DNA of 42,809 nt from Thermoguttaceae bacterium (GTDB lineage: Bacteria; Planctomycetota; Planctomycetia; Pirellulales; Thermoguttaceae), in contig JAFSDX010000143.1 of assembly GCA_017436025.1 (NCBI GenBank), positions 1 to 42,809 of the forward strand, given 5' to 3'. The translations under genes were made by a program, and so were the position numbers. Position 1 is the first letter of the stretch. The number at the start of each line of letters is the position of its first letter. The notes under the pieces were generated by a model. That model was not told where the DNA came from. It made no database searches and saw only the letters and a list, made by a program, of their open reading frames with translations. Below, in pieces: positions 12,601-20,135 of the stretch.

Positions 12601-15600
12601 CTCCTTTGACGCGGAGCGCGGCGGGACGGCGCCGGTTGGAATGACGATCGACGCGGAGTCGGGAAAAATCGCTTGGACTCCGACGCTCGAACAGTTGGGC
12701 GAACATACCTTTACGGTCGTTGTTTCCGACGGTCGCGGAGCTTACGCGACGGCGACGGCGACGTTAAGCGTCGTCGAGTACGAACGAAACGCGGCGCCCG
12801 AATTCAAATCGGAACCGGCGAATTACGCTCTTGCGGAGATCGAATATCTCTATCGACCGCAAATCGTCGACGCCAACGGGGACGCTTTTACGACGACGCT
12901 TTGCGAAGCGCCGGACGGTATGGTCTTTGACGCCGAAACCAACGTTTTGCGTTGGACGCCGAGTTTGGACGACGTTGGAACAACCGTTCGCGTCGCTTTG
13001 GAAACGCAAGACGTTCGCGGAGCTTGGTCGACGCAAATTTGGGAAATCGCCGTTTGCGTCGACCGTGTTAACGAAGCGCCGACGATCGTTTCGCAACCGT
13101 CGAACTTCGTTCAGTTGGGGGAAACTTACGCTTACGACGTTGTCGCCGTCGACCCCGAAAACGACGCGCTTATTTACTCGTTGACGACGGCTCCGGACGG
13201 AATGGCGATCGACGCGGCGACCGGTAGGATTCGTTGGACGCCAAACAGAAACGATCTAGGCGTTAGCATCGTTGGCGTTAGCGTCGAAGACGCGACCGGA
13301 AATCGTTGTTCGCAAGAGTTTTGGGTTTCGACGTTTACCGTCAACCTCGCGCCGCAAATTACCTCGAGCGCGCCGTCGGGCGTATACGCCGGAGACGAAT
13401 ATGTTTACGCGCTTGCCGCTTTTGATCCGGAAAACGATCCGATTTCTTTCCGACTCGACGAAGCGCCGGAGGGAATGACGATCGATTCGCAAACGGGGCT
13501 TGTTCGTTGGGCGACGACCGCCGCCGACGTCGGGGAATACTCGTTTGGCGTCGCGCTTTCCGACGGTTTTAACGAGTATGGCGTTCGTTACGAAATCGTC
13601 GTGCTCGAAAAGCCGAATATTTCCGTCGGCGACGCGGAAAACAATCCGCCGCAAATCCTTTCGACGCCGGAGCAATACGGCGAAGTCGGCGTTCGATACG
13701 AGTACGCCGTCGTCGCGACCGATCCGGACGGCGACGCCTTGTCGTACTCCTTGGAAACGGCGCCGCAGAACGCGGTAATCGATCCGATTACGGGCGTTTT
13801 GACTTGGACGCCGAACGCTTCGCAGATGGGCGTTAGCGATTTTATCGTCGTCGTTACCGACGCTCGCGGCGCGGCGACGGCGCAAGAGTTTAATTTTTTG
13901 ACGCGTTCCGAAAACGCCGCTCCGATTTTCGAATCGACTCCCGTCGAATTTGTTTACGCAAGAAACCTCTATTCTTACGACGTTTCCGTTGTCGACCCGG
14001 ACGGCGACGCGGTCTTTTACGCCGTCGAGGAGGGGCCCGTCGGTGCGACGATCGACGCAAACGGACGATTTCGTTGGACGGCGGACGCGACGCTTGGCGA
14101 ACGTCGAATCACAATCTCGGCGACCGACGTTCGCGGCGATAAAACGACGCAAAGTTGGACGTTAAACGTTGAAGCGCAAGGGCCTAAGGTTCAAATCGTC
14201 GCCGACGAGCCGTTCTATCCGGTCGCGGAGAATTTCTCATTTTACGTCGCGCTTGAAAGTCGCGTTGGGATTCAAAAGGCTGTTGTTACGCTCGTTAGCG
14301 AAACCGGCGACGCCGTTAACTCGCTCGCGATTCGCGGTTCCGCGACGATTTTAGCTAACGCGCCGCACGACGGGAATTATATCGTGCGCGTCGAAGCGAC
14401 CGACCTCGACGGTTTTACGACGGTTGAAACGAAAACGATTCTTTGTTCCGGCGTTAACCCAAGCGCTCCGTTCGCTTACGTTAAATCGCCGGACGTCGAA
14501 AGCGAAGAAGTGTTGATTCAAAAAACGACGCCGATCGTCGGGGACGTTTACGATCCCGACGGCGACCTCGAATACTTTACGGTAAGCGTCGGCGCTTACG
14601 GGCTTGATCCGAAAAGCGAAGAGGGGTGGCAACTTCTTTATCGACAAGACAAAGACCCGAACTCCGACGAGCCGCTCGAGTTGCGCGACCAAACCCTATA
14701 CGTCTTCGATCCCTCGCTTTACGCCGACGGATGGTATACGATGCGCGTTCAGGGTTACGACGCTCGCGGCAATACCGGCGGAACGACGATCGATTTCTTT
14801 GTTTTGCACGATTCCGATTGGGCGAATTTCTCGTTTTCGTTTACCGATTTGAACGCGCAAACGTCGTCGATACCGTTTGTTATGACGCGAACCTACGACA
14901 CGAAATTAAGCGGGCAAGACGGCGAATTCGGTTACGGATGGTCGCATACGTTCCGCGACTTGAAAATTCAAACGAATGTAAAGTCGCCGAACGAGTCGTT
15001 GGGTTATTACGAACCGTTTTCCTACGGCGGTTCGAAAGTTACGATTACGCTTCCGGACGGTTCGCGCGACGTGTTCGAGTTCAAACCGAGCGCCGACGGT
15101 TTGGAAGGCGGGTACAAATATATTCCTGGACTCTACGCGCCAAAATTTGAATCGACAACCGGTTCCGGCGGAACGTTGACCCTCGACGGCGCGTCCTACG
15201 CTCAAAATCAATTAAATTATCTTCGTGTTTTGGACGACGGGTCTTGTTACGTTTGGGGCCAAGCCGGGCTCGCTTACAACCCGTTTAATCCGACGATTAA
15301 CCGCGGGTTTACATACACGACGAAGGAAGGCCTCAAGTATCATATCGACGCGCAAACGATGAAAGTCGATACGATTTCCGATCCGTTCGGACATAAGTTG
15401 AGCTTGGCCGGAAACGAAATTTTCGACGAACGCGGCGATTCGGTCGTTACGTTCGAGCGCGACGGTCGCGACCGAATTACGGCGATCAAATTAGCCGACG
15501 GTCGTTCCGTTCGCTACACTTACGACGCGCTCGGCAATCTTTCGACCTTCACGGGGCTCGACGGACAAACGATAACGTACCGTTATTACGACTCGGTCGA

Positions 15601-18600
15601 GGGACGCGAACACTTTATTCGTTCGATTCTCGACGCGGAAGGCAACGAAGCGTTAACGTTGCAATACGACGACTTCGGGCGCGTCGTCGGTTTGGCCGAC
15701 GTAACCGGCGCCGGCGTCGAAGTTTCTTACGACTCCGACAATTTCGTGCGAACGACTGTCGACCAACTTGGAAACGCGACGGTCGAAGAGTTGGACGAAT
15801 ACGGCAACGTATTGAAAACCGTTACGCCGGAAGGGGGCGAAATTGTCGCGACTTACGACGAAAATGGGAACCGTTTAAGCGAAACGACGGTCGTTTACGA
15901 CGCCGACGGAAACGTTTTCACGGAATTGACGACGAAGTCGACCTATGATTCGCGGGGGAACGTCGCGTCGGCAACCGACCTTTACGGCAACGTAACCAGT
16001 TATACCTACGACGCTTACGGGCAAATTACGTCGACGACGACCAACGGTATAACCGTCTCGACGCGTTACGACTCGAAGACCGGCGCGCCTCTTTCCGGCG
16101 TCGACGAATACGGGCGCGTTACGACTTACGGCGTCGATTCGTCAGGCAATCTAACGTCGATGAAAAACGAAAACGGCGACGTTCTGACGAATTTCGCGTA
16201 TAACGGAAGCGATAATCTGTCAAGCGCGGTAATTAACGGTTTTAGAACGACTTACTTTGCTTACGATTCGCGCGGCAACCAAACCGACGCTTGGTTCTTC
16301 GACGGGGAAACGAAAGTATGCGACAAAACGTACTATGACTCCGCCGATCGCGTCGTCGGAACGGCGCGCTACGTTGGAGCGACGTTAATCTATTCAACCG
16401 AAACGGTTTATAATGCGCTCGGACAAGTTGTTTCCGATACCGACCGCGCCGGGCTGAAAACCGAATATCTTTACGACGCAAGAGGATACGTTGTTCAAAC
16501 GCGCCGCCAGGTTGTCGACGCGTCCGGCGTTCCCGTTTGGTTCGTCGAACGTTCCGTTTACGACGCTAAGGGCCAAACGATCGCGCAAACCGATTCGGTT
16601 CGCGAAAACTCAACGGACGCAACATTGGGAACGCTAACGACTTACGACAAAGACGGTCGGGTTGTTCGAACGGCGCGCGTCGCCGAGATGGTCGTCGAAA
16701 TTGGCGAAGACGGTTTTTCGACGTTAACAAGCGTCGGCGCCGAGATTTACGCCGAGTCGACCGTCTATAACAACGCCGGTTGGAAACTTGAAGAAATCGA
16801 CCGTTACGGTTTGTCGACTCGTTATTCTTACGACAAATTCGGGAACGTCGTCGAGACGATTCAAGAGCGCGTCGACGAAAACGGGAACGTTCGAAACGTC
16901 GTTTCGAGAACGGTTTACGACAACTTTGGACGCGTTTGGCTCGAAACGAGCGCGTCGCTCGAATCGGAAACGCTCGTCGCCGGGACGCGAACCGAATACG
17001 ACGTTCACGGGAACCGCCTTTCGGTTGAAAATTTGACGAACGTTTTGCTCCAAAATGTCGTCGAACTTTCCGGAACGCCGAACTACCGCGACGCGTTGGT
17101 TTCGGGGACGCTAACCTGCGGAACGTCTACTACTTACGTCGACGGCGCGCAAGCGGAGAGCGTCGACGAACTCGGCGGGCGTTCGACATTCGAGTACGAC
17201 TCGACCGGACGCTTAACAAGCCAAACGAGCGCGACCGGCGTTGTCAACTCTTACGTTTACAACGACTTCGGACTTGTCGTTGAACAAACGTCGACGACCG
17301 CGACGGCGTCCGCGACGCAAAAATACGAATACGACTACCAAGACCGTTTGATCAAAACGACTTACGACGACGGAACGACGTTTGAGTCGGTTTACGACGA
17401 CGCCGGCAACTTGATCGCGGAGAAGAATCGCGGCGGGCAAGTCAAGCGATACGAATACGATAGCGCGAATCGCCTAACCGCGGTTGAGATTGCGAGCGGA
17501 ACGGACGTCGAAGCGCGTTACGAGTACGAATACGACGCCGCCGGGAACCGAACCGTTATTCGCGACGCCTTGGGGCGCGAAACGCGTTACGTTTACGACG
17601 CCGCCGGAAACGTTTTGTCGCGAACTCTTCCGTTGGGAACGACGCAAGGCGCCGACGCGGAAGCGTTTACGGAATACTTCGAGTACGACGCTTACGGACG
17701 GACGGCGCGCGCCGTTTCGTTTGAAGGAATTGTAACGCGTTACGAGTACGACGCTTACGGACGTTTGGCGCGCGTCGAGTATTACGCGAGCGTAGCGGAC
17801 GAAGCGAACGGAGAACTCGACTGCTCCTACTCTTATAAAACGGACGTTTACGGTCGAACGATCGCGACGGCGAAGACGGACGGGAAGGGCGCGATTCTTC
17901 GCGAGGAAACGACGGCGTATTCGGAAAGCGGTTCCGTTGTTACGGTTTCGAGTCCGGAAGGCGTTATTCGCTACGAATACGACGTTTACGGTCGTTTAAC
18001 GCGGACGTCGTCGGATCGCGGCGACGACGTTCGTTACGGTTACGACGAGTTCGGGCGTTTGGCGACGGTTTGCGACGCGGCGCAAAACGATTTGATGACG
18101 ACGTATTCTTACGACGACCGAGGCAACCTTGCGAAAACCGTTGTTTCGTCGGGTATTACGACGACGTATCGCTACGACGCCTCGAATCGCTTGATCGAAA
18201 CGACGAACTTTGTCGACGCGAACGCGAACGGCGTTTGGGACGCGGCGTCGGAAAGTCGTATCTCCCAGTTTGAATACGGTTACGACGCGCTCGGTCAAAA
18301 AACAACGGCGACGGAGCGTTTCGGCGACGACGATTCGCAAACGATTCGAACGACTTGGACTTACGACGGTCAAAACCGTTTAACCCAAGAAGTGTTTGAA
18401 CATTACGACGACGAACTCGACCAAACGCTCGCTTGGACTTACGACTTAGTCGGGAACCGTTTAACGCAAACGCGCGACCTTGGAAACGACGGAACCGTCG
18501 ACGAGAAAACGAGTTACCGTTACGACGCGAACGACCGTTTGATTCAAGAAATCTTCGACGGCGACGCGGACGGCGTTTTCGAGCGAACGACCGATTACGA

Positions 18601-20128
18601 CTGGCTGGCGACCCAACAAGTCGCCGCGACCGTTACGGAAAACGGAACGGTCGTTAAACAAACGACTTACGCTTATAACGCGCAAGGGTTGACGAGCGAA
18701 ATTACGATTGTCGAAAACGGCGCTTCGACCCGCGTCCGTTACGAATACGACACGGCGGGCGCTCGCGTCGCGACGACGACGGAAATCGACGCGGACGGCG
18801 ACGGAACGTTTGAAAAAGCGACGCGAACGGAGTTCTTGAACGACGCGAACAATCCGACCGGTTATTCGCAAGTTTTGCGTAAAACGGAGACCGATCTCGC
18901 GACCGGCGAAGAGACCGTAACGTCTTATACGATCGGACTTGACCAAATCGCGCAAACGGTCGTCGCGCCGGACGGAACGGAAACGTCAAGCGTCTTTACC
19001 TACGACGGACGCGGTTCGACTCGAGCGCTGATCGACCTGCTCGGAACCGTCGTTGAAACCTACTCTTACGACGCGTACGGAAACGCGATCGGTTTCGACC
19101 CGGCGAACGCGGCGACGGAGTATCTGCACAACGGCGAAGCGTTCGACGCGAAGACCGGTCGCGTTTACCTCCGCGCTCGCGATTACGACCCGTCGACCGG
19201 TCGCTTTACGACGCTCGACCCGTTCTACGGAGAGACCGCCGACCCGCAATCGTTGCACAAATACGCCTTCGCCGAGAACGACCCGATTCAAAAAATCGAC
19301 CCGACGGGGCAGTTCGCGGTGATTGGCGCATTGGGCGCGATGGGAAATGTTAGTTCGTTGTATATGACGCAAATTAACTACTATAACATTATGATTCAAC
19401 ACGTTGTTCCTGCTGTGGTTAACGCGATGATTTCCGTTTTCGAAGCTCGTATGGGACGCGACGCGGTTACGGCGTGTATTGAAGCAAGTATTTGCGTCGG
19501 CGACGAAAAATATATGGAATACGCGTATCTTTTCGCGAGATATAAGGATAGTTATAGCGATTTCAACGGGTTAGCGGAGCAGTATGTTGACGCGATAAAA
19601 GGCGAAATCGACGAATATTTTAACTATTGCGTTAGTATTGGAATGGACGCGTTTGAAGTTAATACTTCGTATCGTTTCTTTGGAATGAGATTGCCCTTTA
19701 ATCTTGCGTTGAAAAAAGCGTTAAGAATGGAATTTAACGCCAGAGACTTGGTTATGGGGAACGCCGATGAGTTTAGCGACGGTTTGGAAATGGTAGGCGA
19801 GGTCTTTGGGGGACTTGTTAATGATTTAGCGCATTTCCGTGTCGATGATTTGTATAAATATTTACTTAGAACGAAGGGAAAAGATTCTATTTGGACAAAG
19901 GTGATTTCGGCGTATAGAAAGGTTGACTTAGGGGTTCCGATTTCGCAAGCGGCGGCTTGGGCCGGGGACGTCGTTAAAACAACATCGTCGGTAATGGACG
20001 TGGTGAGTCCGATATTTGAAGACTTACAAACGATAATAATGTTGATTAATTCCTTCCGAAGCGCGTCGGCGATGAACGATTTGTATTACTCGAACATCTT
20101 AGCTTGGGATTACGGTATTTGGGAATGA
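3659..20128 (+). CDS. Giant multidomain surface protein with RHS/YD repeats and variable C-terminal tip
   Basis: 5,489 aa from the ATG at 3659, preferred over the ATG at 3644 because GGAGA lies 8 nt before it. Domain order by residue: LEPR-like motif YESLEERHAIG (29-39); Ala/Ser-rich linker to about 280; two PKD-like domains (DWGDG, about 480-540 and 590-650); beta-propeller/NHL-like WVVD repeats (800-1015); He_PIG/cadherin-like domain; VWA with MIDAS DESGS (about 1424); two more He_PIG; SdrD-B-like domain split by a second VWA (DTSGS, about 1930); two SdrD-B-like domains, each followed by a DUF642-like domain (2226-2734); a run of He_PIG repeats (2740-3500); DUF6531-like entry segment (about 3724-3890); YD repeats (3914-5130); RHS core ending DPTG (near 5220); unrelated 270-aa tip. 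It is probably exported and cell-surface attached, with the RHS part forming a cocoon around the tip. The role of the tip (toxin or adhesin) is not recognisable. The next gene is 7 nt downstream. Confidence 0.9.
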   Translation: MKKRIWRSACKNQTAKRVDSAPKSRISRYESLEERHAIGSMLPFFPGGGLLPSFGGVETPSSVADRAVESLDLYVSDVKAQTVPPLAAVDGASGLGARETSGSSFASRSSVNAPPIFRDVEALNRAQTETPSWLLDAAFDSSEGERENGVRASRPMFVGAGLDAFDGNASVSPTAASAGAEGERSSASLASLFTNESSPEGAPPASANFDAPTLANFASDANAPAESKAVLDNADSGEGSDEGSGETKEESGVTNAPLASSNAAASPFSVVEQEKGELKTRLYDFSDVEQSWTLDAWGTSENAGRVEVADGKATLYEGDSFATSLKKTLTVPDGAVEYRFSYELLSFDLSSDGTMNDAFEAALVDADGFALTPVWDAGRDAFFNVSEGENATTGVDVKIDRVSNVATVSVPLDAALSGTDATLLFRWTNNDGDAGSRVRLVDYGFVVYSTNSEPTVSGADVVGKEGGEVSVSAFFTDDDLEDSHLAFVDWGDGSDETPLSVSEENGSGVAFGSHIYPDDGVYNVSIRVVDDQNGVGRADLKAEIANVAPTLEAFADFAAVADGEVYALETLIVGSFADLGFDNPRFGTSETFEASIDWGDGCVEPLSLDVIPGADGVATVGTFEARRVLSDGEQNIKIVLKDDDGGEAQTEIAFVSSIIDVKPAIRDGLSLEPNGLPIGLYPVVVGGTENFDPATLLASSLEFGPGAAPEENAQFNFADVARLGQSPDGITDAIAHFSTWDALLTENDSVAWLQGRTVDGKRYVGLGTLSVASLSARIPLAFSENFPRLKGSEIANETGEPTKFFVVDNFSDQMFQYAESGSFNGAFALSQDVYNSRGVAASGDGSTLWTIDAATKTVAVYDADGTRTGAWTAVDVVSPEGVSVGGDDLWLVDATTNRVYFYESAAETREGALTATTSFALDAANNAPSDLVVGERFIWVVDEYRDATFVYSFDGECVGSWSLDPQNADPSGITLDPTGKSSDLWVVDRADAIVYRYAFAQSYLDENSPNYLPSGVATSADRFALADGNARPEGIADPPAPEQSSINRNVVSNEIEIDATTPSASTDLPSGSTLTFAGEAVSTTTLSDGATYREQIAAVYVNGRAVDALDQNGRFFATTAIVAGLNEFEVRVIDKSGNERTKTFQIWGRSDVAQNFDVSEAFRPLYAQTSFNEATDLVYARLAIENVGGFSTSKPFYVGVTNVSDPRVTLKNFAGVYDGVCYYDYSELIDGAKLDAEEATGWIDATFYNPARVPFTYDLVYLTTPNEAPYFTSVPQTEALVGKTYVYQANAVDPDGDELTFSFLTAPDGATIDPQTGRVVWVPSADQLRNFEFEIQVVDANGAVATQKFTVEVVADAANRAPIITSTPEIATKISSTKPGQKMGDVYPDFILFDETDDVFEETINLRLSDFQTGLGSADVIFVVDESGSMSGEQRWIRDLVFSLDASLEARGVVDNRYGLVGFADTPRVFQNGSNETLTSPSDFAEMAKKLSTGRSGSEDGYYGVYSALNSYDFRETAVPIVVLITDEGRTNVNTQLNYSKLVNEVVEKNALLHGVFEANFYDENGKRALGASYFGDAYLAGASSTEYTVSTGGYCARGDWNTKETYVDLLWDESVKGTAWDLNILRDGGAAAEQFSNAFVDYLTRDVLTRIPIEISVDPGVEGVANLSGIQTGTPGDKVASFDVQIDATVAPDYFYIYFKNAETGEQLGAIPVFFKGDGLYVYDVEAYDPDFDELSYSLTTAPNGMWLEPTTGLILWSPNYGDQGEHNVTVEVSDGRGGVASQTFVVSVIDDANVAPTIVSKPTTEIYVETQNDGLSFEALYEYDCEALDQDGDALTYALLAAPEGMRIDAATGVVSWTVGSAEVGGEYEVSVQVADGRGGVDVQTFALNVRERSFGTVVGTVYEDANENGRRDSTLVPGDEPLVVFVVDTSGSMGSGYSYSGDRVGDLNNSGADTRIDAVIYAMSQYRQSLVDKGLGDAADLALIDFSGTVRVNDMNPVEPGVQLVASADADEDGDGVPDFMEAAYKLNAERSDGTNYSVALNQAISLIQTNGELDRETLVVFISDGTPNRGGTGANYADQLRQMGATVCAFGVGTGSDASLQGIQNVDANGVWFDNMNDLRDVFAGLKGATVEYSETGLDDWTVYVDVNNDGAWTSDEPSATTDVNGVYELTDVPTGEYTLRAVRKNEWLQSQPLDDAGYEIVVERGKTVRGKEFGFYRQGAASISGRLLLDENGDGVQDANETTGLANQLVWLDQDGDGMLGWNESSALTDENGFYLFENLPAGEYRVRYQPAYGFAQTYPVDGEWSVEDNLIVNGDFEDVIAFGGNVYEGRAGESAIVGWEITSGSVTIHTPSHNEMYDGVYCVDLQGLAAGSIAQTFATVPGNRYTVQYVVAGNTDGAPSLKRYAISNGVDVFYGTFDVSDKSSNEMGWEVRTWNFVAATEKTTLVFSGLDSTPYGASIDDVYVAPTTAAGIPGAHTVVLSAGQDAKDRDFGAYKYANPNAESGVSGRVFDDRNRNGAQDPGEKGLANRVVWLDQNKNDVLDENERVATTDENGDYAFENLLAGEYRVVLAADETRSLQTFPSDRLWDASAENLVADGAFDGEYGDVSDAVSQTFATVPGTRYVVQYSVAGNGASNVARYAITAGSERCDGVFDASTTNAAWAVGSWSFVATSTETTLTFAGANEASSAALIEGVRVVPASAAASEIGGWTVVLGASHWAQNYDFGVYDLTEPRPTLDVVSVPSETATEGVAYRYDVEAVDSENEKLTYSLLVAPEGMTIHPELGVVVWTPSANDLGARQVVVTVKNESGLTASQAFEILVSPANRAPILITESVPTPAFVDSRYEVDVDALDPDGDVLTYSFDAERGGTAPVGMAIDAESGKIAWTPTLEQLGEHTFTVVVSDGRGAYATATATIRVVEKPKEREEVETDDGGTTDENSAPIWLTQEIPNPAFVGSLYEVALEATDPDGDVLTYSFDAERGGTAPVGMTIDAESGKIAWTPTLEQLGEHTFTVVVSDGRGAYATATATLSVVEYERNAAPEFKSEPANYALAEIEYLYRPQIVDANGDAFTTTLCEAPDGMVFDAETNVLRWTPSLDDVGTTVRVALETQDVRGAWSTQIWEIAVCVDRVNEAPTIVSQPSNFVQLGETYAYDVVAVDPENDALIYSLTTAPDGMAIDAATGRIRWTPNRNDLGVSIVGVSVEDATGNRCSQEFWVSTFTVNLAPQITSSAPSGVYAGDEYVYALAAFDPENDPISFRLDEAPEGMTIDSQTGLVRWATTAADVGEYSFGVALSDGFNEYGVRYEIVVLEKPNISVGDAENNPPQILSTPEQYGEVGVRYEYAVVATDPDGDALSYSLETAPQNAVIDPITGVLTWTPNASQMGVSDFIVVVTDARGAATAQEFNFLTRSENAAPIFESTPVEFVYARNLYSYDVSVVDPDGDAVFYAVEEGPVGATIDANGRFRWTADATLGERRITISATDVRGDKTTQSWTLNVEAQGPKVQIVADEPFYPVAENFSFYVALESRVGIQKAVVTLVSETGDAVNSLAIRGSATILANAPHDGNYIVRVEATDLDGFTTVETKTILCSGVNPSAPFAYVKSPDVESEEVLIQKTTPIVGDVYDPDGDLEYFTVSVGAYGLDPKSEEGWQLLYRQDKDPNSDEPLELRDQTLYVFDPSLYADGWYTMRVQGYDARGNTGGTTIDFFVLHDSDWANFSFSFTDLNAQTSSIPFVMTRTYDTKLSGQDGEFGYGWSHTFRDLKIQTNVKSPNESLGYYEPFSYGGSKVTITLPDGSRDVFEFKPSADGLEGGYKYIPGLYAPKFESTTGSGGTLTLDGASYAQNQLNYLRVLDDGSCYVWGQAGLAYNPFNPTINRGFTYTTKEGLKYHIDAQTMKVDTISDPFGHKLSLAGNEIFDERGDSVVTFERDGRDRITAIKLADGRSVRYTYDALGNLSTFTGLDGQTITYRYYDSVEGREHFIRSILDAEGNEALTLQYDDFGRVVGLADVTGAGVEVSYDSDNFVRTTVDQLGNATVEELDEYGNVLKTVTPEGGEIVATYDENGNRLSETTVVYDADGNVFTELTTKSTYDSRGNVASATDLYGNVTSYTYDAYGQITSTTTNGITVSTRYDSKTGAPLSGVDEYGRVTTYGVDSSGNLTSMKNENGDVLTNFAYNGSDNLSSAVINGFRTTYFAYDSRGNQTDAWFFDGETKVCDKTYYDSADRVVGTARYVGATLIYSTETVYNALGQVVSDTDRAGLKTEYLYDARGYVVQTRRQVVDASGVPVWFVERSVYDAKGQTIAQTDSVRENSTDATLGTLTTYDKDGRVVRTARVAEMVVEIGEDGFSTLTSVGAEIYAESTVYNNAGWKLEEIDRYGLSTRYSYDKFGNVVETIQERVDENGNVRNVVSRTVYDNFGRVWLETSASLESETLVAGTRTEYDVHGNRLSVENLTNVLLQNVVELSGTPNYRDALVSGTLTCGTSTTYVDGAQAESVDELGGRSTFEYDSTGRLTSQTSATGVVNSYVYNDFGLVVEQTSTTATASATQKYEYDYQDRLIKTTYDDGTTFESVYDDAGNLIAEKNRGGQVKRYEYDSANRLTAVEIASGTDVEARYEYEYDAAGNRTVIRDALGRETRYVYDAAGNVLSRTLPLGTTQGADAEAFTEYFEYDAYGRTARAVSFEGIVTRYEYDAYGRLARVEYYASVADEANGELDCSYSYKTDVYGRTIATAKTDGKGAILREETTAYSESGSVVTVSSPEGVIRYEYDVYGRLTRTSSDRGDDVRYGYDEFGRLATVCDAAQNDLMTTYSYDDRGNLAKTVVSSGITTTYRYDASNRLIETTNFVDANANGVWDAASESRISQFEYGYDALGQKTTATERFGDDDSQTIRTTWTYDGQNRLTQEVFEHYDDELDQTLAWTYDLVGNRLTQTRDLGNDGTVDEKTSYRYDANDRLIQEIFDGDADGVFERTTDYDWLATQQVAATVTENGTVVKQTTYAYNAQGLTSEITIVENGASTRVRYEYDTAGARVATTTEIDADGDGTFEKATRTEFLNDANNPTGYSQVLRKTETDLATGEETVTSYTIGLDQIAQTVVAPDGTETSSVFTYDGRGSTRALIDLLGTVVETYSYDAYGNAIGFDPANAATEYLHNGEAFDAKTGRVYLRARDYDPSTGRFTTLDPFYGETADPQSLHKYAFAENDPIQKIDPTGQFAVIGALGAMGNVSSLYMTQINYYNIMIQHVVPAVVNAMISVFEARMGRDAVTACIEASICVGDEKYMEYAYLFARYKDSYSDFNGLAEQYVDAIKGEIDEYFNYCVSIGMDAFEVNTSYRFFGMRLPFNLALKKALRMEFNARDLVMGNADEFSDGLEMVGEVFGGLVNDLAHFRVDDLYKYLLRTKGKDSIWTKVISAYRKVDLGVPISQAAAWAGDVVKTTSSVMDVVSPIFEDLQTIIMLINSFRSASAMNDLYYSNILAWDYGIWE
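12236..12762 (+). repeat. Recent internal duplication of a He_PIG module
   Basis: Positions 12236-12420 and 12578-12762 are almost identical at DNA level, offset by exactly 342 bp (114 codons) with only scattered third-position changes. Both encode the same module (DPDGDVLTYSFDAERGG ... VVVSDGRGAYATATAT). Other He_PIG repeats in the gene are far more diverged, so this is a recent in-frame duplication. Confidence 0.85.
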
Positions 20129-20135
20129 CCTACCG

